The notes: generated by a model from the letters alone, not told the origin. A DNA stretch of 64,000 nucleotides from Streptomyces huiliensis (GCF_020037025.1 NZ_JAIQLH010000043.1:1-64000), one strand, 5' to 3'. Shown: positions 44,024 through 54,497, counted from the stretch's first letter. A program made the numbers and translations.

Positions 44024-45700
44024 ATGAGAAATGGACTGATGTCCGGAATGAACGCTGAAGCCCGTAACAGGCTCGACCGCACGCCCGAGTGGAACGCGCT
44101 GGCCAAGCACCGGGACGAGCTCGGGGAGGTGCACCTGCGCGAGCTGTTCGCAGACGACCCGCGGCGGGCCGAGAGGTACGCGCTGACCGTCGGAGACCTC
44201 TACGTCGACTACTCGAAGCACCTGGTCACCGACGACACCCTGCGGCTGCTGCGCGAGCTGGCGGCGGCGACGGGTGTGGCGGAGCTGCGGGACGCCATGT
44301 TCCGGGGCGAGAAGATCAACACGACCGAGGGCCGCGCGGTGCTGCACACCGCCCTGCGGGCGCCGGAGTCGGCGGTCGTCGAGGTGGACGGGGAGAACGT
44401 CGTCCCCGCCGTGCACGCGGTGCTGCGCAAGATGCGGGACTTCGCCGGGCGGATCCGCTCGGGGGAGTGGAAGGGCCAAACCGGCAAGCGCATCCGCAAC
44501 GTCGTCAACATCGGTATCGGCGGATCCGACCTCGGTCCGGCGATGGCCTACGAGGTGCTGCGGCCCTTCACCGACCGGGACCTGACGTTCCGTTTCGTCT
44601 CCAACGTGGACGGCGCGGACCTGCACGAGGCCGTGCGCGACCTGGACCCGGCCGAGACGCTGTTCATCGTCGCGTCGAAGACCTTCACCACCATCGAGAC
44701 CGTCACCAACGCCACCTCCGCGCGGGAGTGGCTGCTGACCGGGCTCGGGGCCGGCGAGGACGCCGTGGCCAAGCACTTCGTGGCGCTTTCCACCAACGGC
44801 GAGAAGGTCGCCGACTTCGGCATCGACACCGCCAACATGTTCGAGTTCTGGGACTGGGTCGGCGGCCGGTACTCGTACGACTCGGCCATCGGGCTCTCCC
44901 TGATGATCGCCATCGGCCCGGACCGCTTCCAGGAGATGCTCGACGGCTTCCACCTCGTCGACGAGCACTTCCGCACCGCGCCGGCCGAGGAGAACGTGCC
45001 GCTGCTGCTCGGTCTGCTGGGCGTCTGGTACGGCAACTTCCACGACGCGCAGTCGCACGCGGTGCTGCCCTACAGCCACTACCTGTCGAAGTTCACGGCC
45101 TACCTCCAGCAGTTGGACATGGAGTCCAACGGCAAGTCCGTGGACCGGGAGGGGCGGCGTGTCGAGTGGCAGACCGGGCCTGTGGTGTGGGGGACGCCCG
45201 GCACCAACGGGCAGCACGCCTACTATCAGTTGATCCATCAGGGGACCAAGCTCATCCCCGCCGATCTGATCGGCTTCGCCCGGCCGGTGGACGAGTTGGA
45301 GCCTTCGCTGGCCGCCCAGCATGACCTGCTGATGGCGAACCTGTTCGCCCAGGGGCAGGCGCTCGCCTTCGGCAAGACGGCGGAGGAGGTGGCGGCGGAG
45401 GGTGTTCCGGAGGAGCTCGTGCCGCACAAGACGTTCCGGGGGAATCGTCCTACGACGACGATTCTCGCTGACGCTCTGACGCCGTCCGTGCTGGGGCAGT
45501 TGATCGCCTTGTACGAGCACAAGGTGTTCGTTCAGGGGGCGATCTGGAACATCGACTCGTTCGACCAGTGGGGGGTCGAGTTGGGGAAGGTGCTTGCAAA
45601 GCGGGTTGAGCCCGCTCTGAGTGAGGGGGCCGAGGTGGAGGGGTTGGACGCGTCCACCTCCGCGCTCGTCGCCCGGTACCGGGCGGTTCGGGGGCGCTGA
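44024..45700 (+). CDS. pgi: glucose-6-phosphate isomerase
   Basis: Pgi interconverts glucose-6-phosphate and fructose-6-phosphate, the branch between glycolysis and the pentose-phosphate pathway. The 558-residue protein has family signatures [16 protein letters not shown] near residue 166 and [13 protein letters not shown] near 195. [13 protein letters not shown] with the active-site region is near 285 and [13 protein letters not shown] near 363. Three ATGs (44024, 44039, 44048) are possible; homologues often begin like [10 protein letters not shown] at 44048. I keep 44024 because GAGAAG precedes it. A sigma-R-like promoter lies upstream. It converges on the pentose-phosphate operon. Confidence 0.95.
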   Translation: MRNGLMSGMNAEARNRLDRTPEWNALAKHRDELGEVHLRELFADDPRRAERYALTVGDLYVDYSKHLVTDDTLRLLRELAAATGVAELRDAMFRGEKINTTEGRAVLHTALRAPESAVVEVDGENVVPAVHAVLRKMRDFAGRIRSGEWKGQTGKRIRNVVNIGIGGSDLGPAMAYEVLRPFTDRDLTFRFVSNVDGADLHEAVRDLDPAETLFIVASKTFTTIETVTNATSAREWLLTGLGAGEDAVAKHFVALSTNGEKVADFGIDTANMFEFWDWVGGRYSYDSAIGLSLMIAIGPDRFQEMLDGFHLVDEHFRTAPAEENVPLLLGLLGVWYGNFHDAQSHAVLPYSHYLSKFTAYLQQLDMESNGKSVDREGRRVEWQTGPVVWGTPGTNGQHAYYQLIHQGTKLIPADLIGFARPVDELEPSLAAQHDLLMANLFAQGQALAFGKTAEEVAAEGVPEELVPHKTFRGNRPTTTILADALTPSVLGQLIALYEHKVFVQGAIWNIDSFDQWGVELGKVLAKRVEPALSEGAEVEGLDASTSALVARYRAVRGR

Positions 45701-45710
45701 CGCGCCCCTG

Positions 45711-45921
45711 GGGGGTGCCCCGGTCCCTCCCCCAGAGGGGGCACCCCCATTCGCCGTTTTCTGGGGGCAAGCCCCCAGACCCCCTTTTCGCGGCTTCGCC
45801 GCTCGTCCTCAAACGCCGGACGGGCTGAAAGTGCCCGCTCAGGCACGACCCAGCCCGTCCGGCGTTTGAGGACAGCGCCCGAAGGGCGCTTCGGGGGTAC
45901 GGGGGCGTCAGCCCCCGCAAG
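45711..45921. repeat. cluster of GC hairpins between pgi and pgl with a 23-bp inverted repeat
   Basis: This convergent intergenic element holds an 11-bp stem (45711-45721/45738-45748) and a 9-bp stem with a 2-nt loop (45760-45768/45771-45779). Next is a perfect 23-bp inverted repeat (45805-45827 with 45851-45873), whose 23-nt loop carries its own 5-bp stem. Further short GC palindromes follow. From memory the core CTCAAACGCCGGACGGGCTG is a dispersed Streptomyces intergenic element, so this is probably a bidirectional terminator. Confidence 0.75.
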
Positions 45922-45960
45922 AAACGGTGAAAGGGCGGGTCCGGGGCACCCCCACGCCCG

Positions 45961-46743
45961 TCAGGGCGAAGCCGGCGGATACAAGTCCCGCGGCAGCTGC
46001 GACGCCGCCGGCTGGTCGAGCAGCCACAGGGTGCGGCGCCGGCCGTACGCCCCGGCCGCCGGAGCCTGGATCTCACCGGCCCCGCTCAGCGCGAGCGCCA
46101 CCGCGTTGGCCTTGTCCTCGCCCGCCGCCAGCAGCCACACCTCCCGCGCCGCGCGGATGGCCGGCAGCGTGAGGGAGATGCGGGTGGGCGGGGGCTTGGG
46201 GGCGCCGTGGACGCCGATGACCGTGCGGTCGGTCTCCCGGACGCCGGGGAGCTCGGGGAAGAGCGACGCGACGTGGGTGTCCGGGCCGACGCCCAGCAGG
46301 AGGACGTCGAAGGAGGGCACGGGGCCGTGGTCCTCCGGGCGGGCCGCGGCGGCCAGTTCGGCCGCGTAGGCCTCGGCCGCCGCGTCGGCGTCGTCGTACC
46401 GGCCGTCGGCCGCGGGCATGGCGTGCACGCGGGCCGGGTCCAGGTCGACGGCGTCGAGCAGGGCCTCGCGCGCCTGGGTGACGTTGCGCTCGGCGTCGCC
46501 GTCGGGCAGGTACCGCTCGTCGCCCCACCACAGGTCGAGGCGCGACCAGTCGACCGCGTCCCGGGCGGGCGCGTCGGCGAGGGCCGCGAGCAGCCCGTTG
46601 CCGTTGCGCCCGCCCGTGAGGACGACGGAGGCCGTGCCGCGCGCGGCCTGGGCGTCCACGATCTTCGTGATCAGCCGGGCCGCGGCGGCCCGCGCCATCA
46701 GCTCCTTGTCCCGGTGGACGACGATCTGCGGCGCGGTGCTCAC
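45961..46743 (-). CDS. pgl: 6-phosphogluconolactonase
   Basis: Pgl (DevB) hydrolyses 6-phosphogluconolactone, the second step of the oxidative pentose-phosphate pathway. The 260-residue protein has VVLTGGRNGNGLLAAL near residue 40 and the family block WWGDERYLPDGDAERNVTQAREALL near 74. DVLLLGVGPDTHVASLFP is near 145, and LTLPAIRAAREVWLLAAGEDKANAV near 188. The GTG at 46743 overlaps the opcA stop by four bases (GTGA), so translation is coupled. It is the last gene of the tkt-tal-zwf-opcA-pgl operon. The large inverted-repeat cluster follows. Confidence 0.95.
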   Translation of the reverse strand: MSTAPQIVVHRDKELMARAAAARLITKIVDAQAARGTASVVLTGGRNGNGLLAALADAPARDAVDWSRLDLWWGDERYLPDGDAERNVTQAREALLDAVDLDPARVHAMPAADGRYDDADAAAEAYAAELAAAARPEDHGPVPSFDVLLLGVGPDTHVASLFPELPGVRETDRTVIGVHGAPKPPPTRISLTLPAIRAAREVWLLAAGEDKANAVALALSGAGEIQAPAAGAYGRRRTLWLLDQPAASQLPRDLYPPASP

Positions 46744-47795
46744 TTGGCCGCCTTCTTCGAGGCCGCGGGCTTCTTCGGAGCCGGCTTCTCCTCGGGGGCG
46801 GGCTTGTCCTCCGGCGCAGGCGCCTCCGGGGACTCCGGTGCCGCGCCCGCCGCCGGCCGTACCGCCGCCGCGTCGCCCAGCCGCTCCACGCCGTACTTCA
46901 GTGCGGACTCGTAGATGTCGTCCGGGTCGAGCCGGCGCAGCTCCTCGGCGAGGAGCTCGGCGGTCTCCCGCCGCTTGAGCGCCACGGCGCGGTCCGGCTG
47001 GCCCTTCATGGTGAGCTTGGCCAGCGAGCCGTCCGGGCGGTCGAGCGTGATGACGCCGTCCTTGGTCTCCAGGCGGACGGCCGTGAGGCCGGGGCCGTCG
47101 GAGACGGTGCGGCGGGCCTGGACGCCGAGGCGGTCCGCGAGCCACATGGCCAGCAGCTCGCCGCTGGGGTTGTAGCCCTCGCCCTCGACCTCGGCGCCGG
47201 TGACCTCGACGGCCTGCTGGTCCAGGGCCGCCGCGAGCATCGAGCGCCACGGGGTGATCCGGCTCCAGGCCAGGTCGGTGTCGCCGGGCGCGTAGTTCGC
47301 GGCGCGGGCCGCGAGCTCCGAGACCGGGTCCTCGGCCGCGTAGGTGTCGGTGACGCGGCGCTGGGCGAGGACGCCCAGCGGGTCCTTCGCCGGGTGGAGC
47401 GGCGAGTTGACCGGCCACCAGACGACGACGGGCGCGTCCGGCAACAGCAGCGGCAGCACGACCGACTGGGCGTGGTCTATGACCTCGCCGTAGAGCCGGA
47501 GGACGACGGTCTCGCCGGTACCGGCCGACGTACCGACGCGGACCTCGGCGTCCAGCCGGGCCTGCGCGCGGTCGCGCGGGGAGCGGCTGACGCGCTTGAT
47601 GACGACGAGCTTGCGCGACGGGTGCTCGCGGGACGCCTCGTTGGCGGCCTTGAGCGCGTCGTAGGCGTGCTCCTCGTCGGTGACGATGACCAGCGTGAGG
47701 ACCATGCCGATGGCCGGGGTGCCGATGGCGCGGCGCCCCTGGACCAGAGCGTTGTTGATCTTGCTGGCCGTGGTGTCCGTGAGATCGATCTTCAT
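46740..47795 (-). CDS. opcA: glucose-6-phosphate dehydrogenase assembly protein OpcA
   Basis: OpcA is an activator/assembly factor of Zwf, known from cyanobacteria and actinobacteria. The 351-residue protein has an N-terminal domain (MKIDLTDTTASKINNALVQGRRAIGTPAIGMVLTLVIVTDEEHAYDAL) and a C-terminal PVVVWWPVNSPLHPAKDPLG block near 130. The tail from about residue 300 is rich in Ala, Pro, Glu and Lys and looks disordered. ATG 47795 overlaps the zwf stop by four bases (ATGA); its own stop overlaps the pgl start. It belongs to the pentose-phosphate operon on the minus strand. Confidence 0.93.
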   Translation of the reverse strand: MKIDLTDTTASKINNALVQGRRAIGTPAIGMVLTLVIVTDEEHAYDALKAANEASREHPSRKLVVIKRVSRSPRDRAQARLDAEVRVGTSAGTGETVVLRLYGEVIDHAQSVVLPLLLPDAPVVVWWPVNSPLHPAKDPLGVLAQRRVTDTYAAEDPVSELAARAANYAPGDTDLAWSRITPWRSMLAAALDQQAVEVTGAEVEGEGYNPSGELLAMWLADRLGVQARRTVSDGPGLTAVRLETKDGVITLDRPDGSLAKLTMKGQPDRAVALKRRETAELLAEELRRLDPDDIYESALKYGVERLGDAAAVRPAAGAAPESPEAPAPEDKPAPEEKPAPKKPAASKKAAK

Positions 47796-49315
47796 GGCCG
47801 ACGCCAGCTCCGTCCGTCTCGTGCGAGCATCTCGTCCGCCTCGACCGGCCCCCAGGTGCCGGCCGGGTACTGCGCGGGCTTGCCGTGCTTGTCCCAGTAC
47901 TCCTCGATCGGGTCGAGGATCTGCCAGGAGAGCTCGACCTCGCGCAGGCGCGGGAACAGGTTGGCGTCGCCGAGCAGCACGTCGAGGATGAGCCGCTCGT
48001 ACGCCTCCGGGCTGGACTCGGTGAACGACTCGCCGTAGGCGAAGTCCATCGAGACGTCCCGGACCTCCATCGAGGTGCCCGGCACCTTGGAGCCGAACCG
48101 CAGGGTCACGCCCTCGTCCGGCTGCACCCGGATGACCAGGGCGTTCTGCCCCAGCTCCTCCGTGGCGGTGTCGTCGAAGGGGGAGTGCGGGGCGCGCTGG
48201 AAGACGACCGCGATCTCGGTGACGCGGCGGCCGAGCCGCTTGCCGGTGCGCAGGTAGAAGGGGACGCCCGCCCAGCGGCGGTTGTCGATCTCCAGCTTGA
48301 TGGCGGCGTAGGTGTCGGTCTTCGACTTGGGGTCGATGCCCTCTTCCTCGCAGTAGCCGACGACCTTCTCGCCGCCCTGCCAGCCGGCCGCGTACTGGCC
48401 GCGGACGGTCTCCTTGCCCAGGTCCTTGGGGAGCCGGACGGCGCCCAGCACCTTGGTCTTCTCGGCGACCAGGGCGTCCGCGTCGAAGGAGGCGGGCTCC
48501 TCCATGGCGGTCAGCGCCAGCAGCTGGAGCAGGTGGTTCTGGATGACGTCGCGCGCGGCGCCGATGCCGTCGTAGTAGCCGGCCCGGCCGCCGATGCCGA
48601 TGTCCTCGGCCATGGTGATCTGCACGTGGTCCACGTAGGACCGGTTCCAGATCGGCTCGAAGAGGGTGTTGGCGAAGCGCAGCGCCAGGATGTTCTGGAC
48701 GGTCTCCTTGCCCAGGTAGTGGTCGATCCGGAAGACCTCGTTGGGCGGGAAGACGTCATGGACGATGCTGTTGAGCTCCTGCGCGCTCTTCAGGTCGTGG
48801 CCGAACGGCTTCTCGATGACCGCGCGCCGCCAGGACTTCTCCGTCTGCTCGGCCAGGCCGTGCTTCTTGAGCTGCTGGACGACGGTGGGGAAGAACTTCG
48901 GCGGGACGGACAGGTAGAAGGCGAAGTTGCCGCCCGTGCCCTGCGCCTTGTCGAGCTCCTCGATGGTCGTCTTGAGGGTCTCGAAGGCGGCGTCGTCGTC
49001 GAAGTCGCCCTGGACAAAGCGGCAGCCCTGCACCAGTTGCTGCCACACCTCCTCGCGGAAGGGCGTGCGCGCGTGCTCCTTGACGGCGTCGTGCACGATC
49101 TGCGCGAAGTCCTCGTTCTCCCAGTCGCGGCGGGCGAAGCCGATGAGGGAGAAGCCCGGCGGCAGCAGACCGCGGTTGGCGAGGTCGTAGACGGCGGGCA
49201 TCAGCTTTTTACGGGACAAATCGCCCGTGACGCCAAAGATGACCAGGCCGGACGGCCCCGCGATACGCGGGAGCCGTCGGTCCTGTGCGTCACGCAGCGG
49301 GTTGCTGCGGGTCAA
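47792..49315 (-). CDS. zwf: glucose-6-phosphate 1-dehydrogenase
   Basis: Zwf oxidises glucose-6-phosphate with NADP+, the first NADPH-forming step of the pathway. The 507-residue protein has the nucleotide-binding IFGVTGDLSRKKLMPAVYDL near residue 26 and KPFGHDLKSAQELN near 170. The catalytic histidine motif RIDHYLGKETVQN is near 194. The start is a rare TTG (49315), one base after the tal stop, giving MTRSNPLRDAQDRRLPRIAGPSG; this is the N-terminus I expect in Streptomyces Zwf. A downstream internal start would cut into conserved residues. The TTG and tight spacing suggest translational coupling to tal and modest initiation. Confidence 0.95.
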   Translation of the reverse strand: MTRSNPLRDAQDRRLPRIAGPSGLVIFGVTGDLSRKKLMPAVYDLANRGLLPPGFSLIGFARRDWENEDFAQIVHDAVKEHARTPFREEVWQQLVQGCRFVQGDFDDDAAFETLKTTIEELDKAQGTGGNFAFYLSVPPKFFPTVVQQLKKHGLAEQTEKSWRRAVIEKPFGHDLKSAQELNSIVHDVFPPNEVFRIDHYLGKETVQNILALRFANTLFEPIWNRSYVDHVQITMAEDIGIGGRAGYYDGIGAARDVIQNHLLQLLALTAMEEPASFDADALVAEKTKVLGAVRLPKDLGKETVRGQYAAGWQGGEKVVGYCEEEGIDPKSKTDTYAAIKLEIDNRRWAGVPFYLRTGKRLGRRVTEIAVVFQRAPHSPFDDTATEELGQNALVIRVQPDEGVTLRFGSKVPGTSMEVRDVSMDFAYGESFTESSPEAYERLILDVLLGDANLFPRLREVELSWQILDPIEEYWDKHGKPAQYPAGTWGPVEADEMLARDGRSWRRP

Positions 49316-49316
49316 T

Positions 49317-50432
49317 TCACGCCTCCGGTGCGAGGCGCTTGAGCTCCGCCTCCGTCGACTTGAGCAGGTCGTTCCAGGACGCCTCGAACTTGTCGACGCC
49401 CTCGTCCTCCAGCAGCTGGACGACCTCGTCGTACGAGATGCCCAGCTTCTCCAGCGCGTCGAGCTCGGCCTTGGCCTGCTCGTACGTGCCGCGGACGGTG
49501 TCGCCCTTGACGTCGCCGTGGTCGGCGGCGGCCTCCAGGGTGCCCTCCGGCATGGTGTTCACCGTGTTCGGGGCGACCAGGTCGTCCACGTACAGGGTGT
49601 CCTTGTAGGCCGGGTCCTTGACGCCGGTCGACGCCCACAGCGGACGCTGCTTGTTGGCGCCGGCCTTCTCCAGGGCCAGCCAGCGGTCGGAGGAGAAGAC
49701 CTCCTCGTACGCCTGGTAGGCGAGGCGGGCGTTGGCCAGTGCGGCCTTGCCGCGGAGCGCCTTGGCCTCCTCGGTGCCCAGCGCGTCCAGGCGCTTGTCG
49801 ATCTCGGTGTCCACGCGGGACACGAAGAAGGACGCCACCGAGTGGATCAGCGACAGGTCCAGGCCGGCCGCCTTGGCCTTCTCCAGACCGGTCAGGTAGG
49901 CGTCCATGACCGCGCGGTAGCGCTCCAGCGAGAAGATCAGCGTGACGTTGACGCTGATGCCCAGGCCGAGGGTCTCGGAGATGGCCGGCAGGCCCGCCAT
50001 GGTGGCCGGGATCTTGATCAGGGTGTTCGGGCGGTCGACCAGCCACGCGAGCTGCTTGGCCTCGGCCACGGTGGCGTGGGTGTCGTGCGCCAGCCGCGGG
50101 TCCACCTCGATGGACACCCGGCCGTCCTGGCCGTCCGTGGCGTCGAAGACCGGGCGCAGGATGTCGGCGGCGTCACGCACGTCCGCCGTCGTGATCATGC
50201 GGATGGCCTCCTCGACGGTGACCTTGCGGACCGCGAGGTCGGACAGCTGCTGCTCGTAGCCGTCGCCGCTGGAGATCGCCTTCTGGAAGATCGACGGGTT
50301 GGTGGTGACACCGACCACGTGGCTGTCGTCGATCAGCTCGCGCAGGTTGCCGGACGTGATGCGCTTGCGGGACAGGTCGTCCAGCCAGATCGCGACGCCT
50401 TCCTCGGAGAGGCGCTTGAGTGCGTCTGTCAT
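49317..50432 (-). CDS. tal: transaldolase
   Basis: Tal moves dihydroxyacetone units between sugar phosphates. The 371-residue protein is the long actinobacterial type: [19 protein letters not shown] near residue 17, [13 protein letters not shown] near 41, and [13 protein letters not shown] near 105. The Schiff-base lysine lies in [14 protein letters not shown] near 139, and [19 protein letters not shown] is near 161. The C-terminal part ends ELKRLAPEA. Start ATG 50432. It lies between tkt (37 bases upstream) and zwf (one base downstream). Confidence 0.95.
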   Translation of the reverse strand: MTDALKRLSEEGVAIWLDDLSRKRITSGNLRELIDDSHVVGVTTNPSIFQKAISSGDGYEQQLSDLAVRKVTVEEAIRMITTADVRDAADILRPVFDATDGQDGRVSIEVDPRLAHDTHATVAEAKQLAWLVDRPNTLIKIPATMAGLPAISETLGLGISVNVTLIFSLERYRAVMDAYLTGLEKAKAAGLDLSLIHSVASFFVSRVDTEIDKRLDALGTEEAKALRGKAALANARLAYQAYEEVFSSDRWLALEKAGANKQRPLWASTGVKDPAYKDTLYVDDLVAPNTVNTMPEGTLEAAADHGDVKGDTVRGTYEQAKAELDALEKLGISYDEVVQLLEDEGVDKFEASWNDLLKSTEAELKRLAPEA

Positions 50433-50469
50433 GGGTTCTACATCTCCTACTGAATCGTGTGCTTGCGCG

Positions 50470-52551
50470 TCAGCGGCGGCCGGCGTCGGCCAGCGACTCG
50501 CGGGCGGCCTCGACGACGGCTTCCGAGGTCAGGCCGAACTCCTGGAACAGGACCTGGTAGTCCGCCGAGGCGCCGAAGTGCTCCAGCGAGACGATCCGGC
50601 CGGCCTCGCCGACGTAGCGGTGCCAGGTCAGGCCGATGCCCGCCTCGACGGCCACGCGGGCCTTGACGTCCGGCAGCAGGACGCCGTCGCGGTACGCCTG
50701 GTCCTGCTCCTCGAACCACTCGACCGACGGCATCGAGACGACGCGGGTCGGGACGCCCTCGGCCTGCAGGGTCTCGCGGGCCTCGACGGCCATCTGGACC
50801 TCGGAACCGGTGGCGATCAGGATCACCTGGGGACGGCCGCCCTCGGCCTCGAACAGCACGTAGCCGCCCTTGGCCGCGCCCTCGTTGGCCTCGTAGGTCG
50901 GGACGTTCTGGCGGGTGAGGGCCAGACCGTGCGGCGCGGGCTTGCTCGCGTGGCGCTTCATGATCTCGCGCCAGGCGATGGCCGTCTCGTTGGCGTCGGC
51001 CGGGCGGACCATGTTCAGGCCCGGGATGGCGCGCAGCGCGGCCATGTGCTCGACCGGCTGGTGCGTCGGGCCGTCCTCGCCGAGGCCGATGGAGTCGTGC
51101 GTCCACACGTAGGTGACCGGCAGCTTCATCAGCGCGGCGAGGCGGACGGCGGGGCGCATGTAGTCGGAGAACACCAGGAAGGTGCCGCCGTAGACGCGGG
51201 TGTTGCCGTGCAGCGCGATGCCGTTCATGGTCGAGCCCATGGCGTGCTCGCGGATGCCGAAGTGGATCGTGCGGCCGTAGGGGTTCGCCTCGGGGAGCGG
51301 GTTGCCCTCCGGGAGGAACGACGACGACGCGTCGATCGTGGTGTTGTTCGAGCCGGCGAGGTCGGCGGAGCCGCCCCACAGCTCGGGCACGACGCCGCCG
51401 AGGGCCTTGAGGACCTCGCCGGACGCCTTGCGGGTGGCGACGGACTTGCCGGCCGGGAAGACCGGGAGGACCTTCTCCCAGCCGTCGGGCAGCTCGCCCG
51501 CGTTGATCCGGTCGAACTCGGCCGCCCGCTCCGGGTTGGCCTCGCGCCACTTGGTGAGCTTCTTCTCCCAGGTGGCGTGGGCCTCGCGGCCGCGGTCGAC
51601 GACCTTGCGGACGTGTGCGAAGACGTCCTCGTCGACCTGGAAGGTCTGCTTCGGGTCGAAGCCGAGGACCTCCTTGGTCGCGGCCACCTCGGCGTCGCCG
51701 AGCGCCGAGCCGTGCGCGGCCTCGGTGTTCTGCGCGTTCGGGGCCGGCCAGGCGATGATCGTGCGGGCGGCGATCAGCGACGGACGCTCGGTCTCGTCCT
51801 GCGCCGCCTTCAGCGCCGCGTACAGCGCCTGGATGTCGAAGTCGCCGTTGGGCGCCTGCTCGATGCGCTGGACGTGCCAGCCGTACGCCTCGTAGCGCTT
51901 GAGGACGTCCTCGGAGAGCGCCGTCGCGGTGTCGCCCTCGATCGAGATGTGGTTGTCGTCGTACAGGGCGACGATGTTGCCGAGCTTCTGGTGGCCGGCC
52001 AGCGAGGACGCCTCCGCGGAGATGCCCTCCTCCAGGTCGCCGTCGGAGACGATCGCCCAGATGGTGTGGTCGAAGGGCGACTCGCCCTTCGGGGCCTCCG
52101 GGTCGAACAGGCCGCGCTCGTAGCGGGCGGCCATCGCCATGCCCACCGCGTTGGCGATGCCCTGGCCCAGCGGGCCGGTGGTGGTCTCGACACCGCGGGT
52201 GTGGCCGTGCTCCGGGTGGCCCGGGGTCTTGCTGCCCCAGGTGCGGAAGGCCTTGAGGTCCGACAGCTCCAGGCCGTAGCCGGCCATGAAGAGCTGGACG
52301 TAGAGGGTCAGGCTGGTGTGACCGGGAGAGAGGACGAAACGGTCGCGGCCGGTCCAGTCGGCGTCGCTCGGGTCGTGCCGCATCAGCTTCTGGAAGAGCA
52401 GGTACGCGGCGGGCGCCAGGCTCATGGCCGTACCGGGATGGCCGTTGCCGACCTTCTGCACGGAATCCATGGCCAGGACGCGGGCGGTGTCGACGGCCCG
52501 CTGGTCCAGATCGGTCCACTCGAGGTCTGTGGTGGTCGGCTTGGTGCTCAC
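50470..52551 (-). CDS. tkt: transketolase
   Basis: Tkt transfers two-carbon units with thiamine diphosphate. The 693-residue protein has the ThDP/Mg2+ region [18 protein letters not shown] near residue 39. The GDG...N motif is [32 protein letters not shown] near 158. The pyrimidine-domain block [20 protein letters not shown] is near 430, with [12 protein letters not shown] near 515. GTG 52551 is the start; ACTGCCGTCC-type tails are absent. It is the first gene of the minus-strand pentose-phosphate operon. A GGCGG-N6-CCGCC inverted repeat at 52593-52608 lies about 45 bases upstream. Confidence 0.97.
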   Translation of the reverse strand: MSTKPTTTDLEWTDLDQRAVDTARVLAMDSVQKVGNGHPGTAMSLAPAAYLLFQKLMRHDPSDADWTGRDRFVLSPGHTSLTLYVQLFMAGYGLELSDLKAFRTWGSKTPGHPEHGHTRGVETTTGPLGQGIANAVGMAMAARYERGLFDPEAPKGESPFDHTIWAIVSDGDLEEGISAEASSLAGHQKLGNIVALYDDNHISIEGDTATALSEDVLKRYEAYGWHVQRIEQAPNGDFDIQALYAALKAAQDETERPSLIAARTIIAWPAPNAQNTEAAHGSALGDAEVAATKEVLGFDPKQTFQVDEDVFAHVRKVVDRGREAHATWEKKLTKWREANPERAAEFDRINAGELPDGWEKVLPVFPAGKSVATRKASGEVLKALGGVVPELWGGSADLAGSNNTTIDASSSFLPEGNPLPEANPYGRTIHFGIREHAMGSTMNGIALHGNTRVYGGTFLVFSDYMRPAVRLAALMKLPVTYVWTHDSIGLGEDGPTHQPVEHMAALRAIPGLNMVRPADANETAIAWREIMKRHASKPAPHGLALTRQNVPTYEANEGAAKGGYVLFEAEGGRPQVILIATGSEVQMAVEARETLQAEGVPTRVVSMPSVEWFEEQDQAYRDGVLLPDVKARVAVEAGIGLTWHRYVGEAGRIVSLEHFGASADYQVLFQEFGLTSEAVVEAARESLADAGRR

Positions 52552-53031
52552 CCTAGGTCAGGGCTCCTCTCCACATTGTTTCACTTGCCGGGGGCGGTAT
52601 GTTCCGCCACGACGCGGCGGTGTCGAGCCTACCCCCGAGGGAATGCCCGTCTTTTCGCGTACTCTCGGCGGATGCCCGGCTGCCGCTCGCGACTGTCCGG
52701 CTGCCCGCCGCACGCCCCGGGCAACCGGTCCTGGGCGGTAAAGATTCCCGGCCGGCGGGTGTCCGTCATGTGTCAAGCCTGCGGTGCGGCGCCGGAGCGC
52801 GCCTCTCGGAGGACGCCCGCGGGGCACCCGGCGGAAGGGCGCGGGGCACCCCGAGGAAGGGCGCGGGAAGCGGCCCGGGCTCGCTTTCGCCCGGATTCCC
52901 CGGGGACCAACACGACCCACCCCGGCGGAGGCCGTGCGAGGCCCTGCGTCTAGAGTGGCGTGGTACGCGCAAGTCTTCCCCGGCCGTCGGGCCGGATGTG
53001 CTTGCTGGCCTTATCTCTGTCAGGGGTGTGC
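52552..53031. other. divergent non-coding region between tkt and ctaB
   Basis: 480 bases without a convincing gene. It should contain promoters for both tkt and ctaB, but I see only a partial TAGAGT -10 box near 52951 for ctaB. An inverted repeat GGCGG-N6-CCGCC (52593-52608) lies on the tkt side. A short tandem repeat of about 21-23 bases (GCGGGGCACCC...GAAGGG) covers roughly 52819-52870, with just over two copies. Open frames here are composition artefacts. Confidence 0.6.
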
Positions 53032-53973
53032 GTGACGGCCGTCGAATCCCGTCCTGCGGGGGTACTCGTCGAGAGTCCCGGTCACCGGCCGTTCGGGGCC
53101 CGTGTCAAGGCTTTCGTGGCGTTGACGAAGCCGCGCGTCATCGAGCTGCTGCTGATGACGACGGTGCCGGTGATGTTCCTGGCCGCCGAAGGCGTCCCGG
53201 ACATGTGGCTCGTGCTGGCCACCTGCTTCGGCGGTTACCTCTCCGCCGGCGGCGCGGGCGCGTTCAACATGTACTACGACCGCGACATCGACGCCATGAT
53301 GGACCGGACGTCCCAGCGCCCGCTGGTCACCGGCATGGTCTCGCCGCGCGAGTGCCTGGTCTTCGCCTCGGCGCTCACCGTCGGGTCGACCGTCTGGTTC
53401 TGGTTCCTGGTCAACCCCCTGTCGGCGATGCTCTCGCTCGGCGCCTCGCTCTTCTACACCGTCGTCTACACGATGCTCCTCAAGCGCCGCACCGCGCAGA
53501 ACATCGTGTGGGGCGGCATCGCGGGCTGCCTGCCGGTCATCATCGGCTGGTCCGCGGTGAAGAACGAGGTCTCCTGGGCCTCCCTGATCCTCTTCCTCGT
53601 CATCTTCTTCTGGACGCCGCCGCACTACTGGCCGCTGTCGATGAAGGTGAAGGACGACTACGAGCGGGCCGGCGTCCCCATGCTGCCGGTCGTCGCGGGC
53701 AACAAGGCCGTCGCGCGGCAGATCGTCCTCTACAGCTGGGTGATGGTGGGCGTCTCGCTGCTGCTGACGCCGCTCGGGTACACCGGCTGGTTCTACACCG
53801 TGGTGGCCGTGGCCTGCGGCGCTCTGTGGCTCAAGGAGGCACACGCCCTCCAGGCCCGCGCCAAGGCCGGGGTCACCGGGGCGAAGCTGAAGGAGATGCG
53901 GCTGTTCCACTGGTCCATCACCTACGTCTCGCTGCTGTTCACCGCGGTCGCGATCGATCCCTTCCTGCGGTAG
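53032..53973 (+). CDS. ctaB: protoheme IX farnesyltransferase
   Basis: CtaB attaches farnesyl to heme B to make heme O, the first step towards heme A for cytochrome aa3 oxidase. The 313-residue protein is a UbiA-type prenyltransferase with about nine membrane helices. The first Asp-rich motif is [15 protein letters not shown] near residue 82 and the second [16 protein letters not shown] near 206. [16 protein letters not shown] near 36 is typical. I prefer GTG 53032 ([10 protein letters not shown]), with CAGGGG 5 bases before; GTG 53026 and a longer frame to 52960 are alternatives. ctaA, the next enzyme, is 1.5 kb away on the other strand. Confidence 0.94.
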   Translation: MTAVESRPAGVLVESPGHRPFGARVKAFVALTKPRVIELLLMTTVPVMFLAAEGVPDMWLVLATCFGGYLSAGGAGAFNMYYDRDIDAMMDRTSQRPLVTGMVSPRECLVFASALTVGSTVWFWFLVNPLSAMLSLGASLFYTVVYTMLLKRRTAQNIVWGGIAGCLPVIIGWSAVKNEVSWASLILFLVIFFWTPPHYWPLSMKVKDDYERAGVPMLPVVAGNKAVARQIVLYSWVMVGVSLLLTPLGYTGWFYTVVAVACGALWLKEAHALQARAKAGVTGAKLKEMRLFHWSITYVSLLFTAVAIDPFLR

Positions 53974-53990
53974 TCCGACAGTCGCTTCGA

Positions 53991-54030
53991 ACGGGCGGCG
54001 CGGGTGGTCAAAGCCACCCGCGCCGCCCGT
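53991..54030 (+). terminator. ctaB terminator hairpin
   Basis: A 17-bp perfect stem with a 6-nt loop starts 18 bases after the ctaB stop codon. Confidence 0.82.
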
Positions 54031-54065
54031 CGCCATTCCGGCTACCCGTCGGTAGCATCCTGGTC

Positions 54066-54440
54066 ATGGCAGACACCAAGCAGGCCGGCGACACCGAGGC
54101 CGGCAACGCCCCGCTGGACGCCAGGGCGCAGCGGCGGGCGGCCCGGCTGGCCAAGCAGATCGGCGACTTCGCACGGACCCACGGCGGGAGCGCGGAGGGT
54201 CAGCTCGCCCACATAGGGCGGGGCAGGACCCGGATCGCCCTGGTGGGCGCGGACGGGGAGTGGGGGAACCTGGTGGCCCCCTCCTACGCCACGGCGGAGA
54301 AGGCCCTCGAACTGGCCGAGCCGGCGGGTCTGAGCGTCCAGGAGGACTTCGACGGGGAGATGGCCGCCAAGGTGCGCACCGGCCCGTACGAGTGGTCGCG
54401 GATGGCCGGGATCCAGCTGGGTGGGCCGTCCAACGGCTGA
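54066..54440 (+). CDS. small conserved hypothetical protein (124 aa)
   Basis: This 124-residue soluble protein begins MADTKQAGDTEAG and then has a helix rich in Arg/Ala (RAQRRAARLAKQIGDFARTHGG). It ends with [32 protein letters not shown] and SVQEDFDGEMAAKVRTGPYEWSRMAGIQLG. No named motif, signal or membrane segment is visible. ATG 54066 is the only plausible start. It stands between terminators after ctaB and before ctaA, so it is transcribed alone. The function is unknown. Confidence 0.7.
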   Translation: MADTKQAGDTEAGNAPLDARAQRRAARLAKQIGDFARTHGGSAEGQLAHIGRGRTRIALVGADGEWGNLVAPSYATAEKALELAEPAGLSVQEDFDGEMAAKVRTGPYEWSRMAGIQLGGPSNG

Positions 54441-54459
54441 CCGGGCCGTACGGAAAACG

Positions 54460-54497
54460 CCGGAGGGGCGGACACGCTTTCGTGTCCGCCCCTCCGG
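54460..54497. terminator. bidirectional terminator before ctaA
   Basis: A 17-bp perfect stem with a 4-nt loop lies between the convergent ends of the small gene (54440) and ctaA (54514). It is followed by TTT on the plus strand. Confidence 0.85.
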
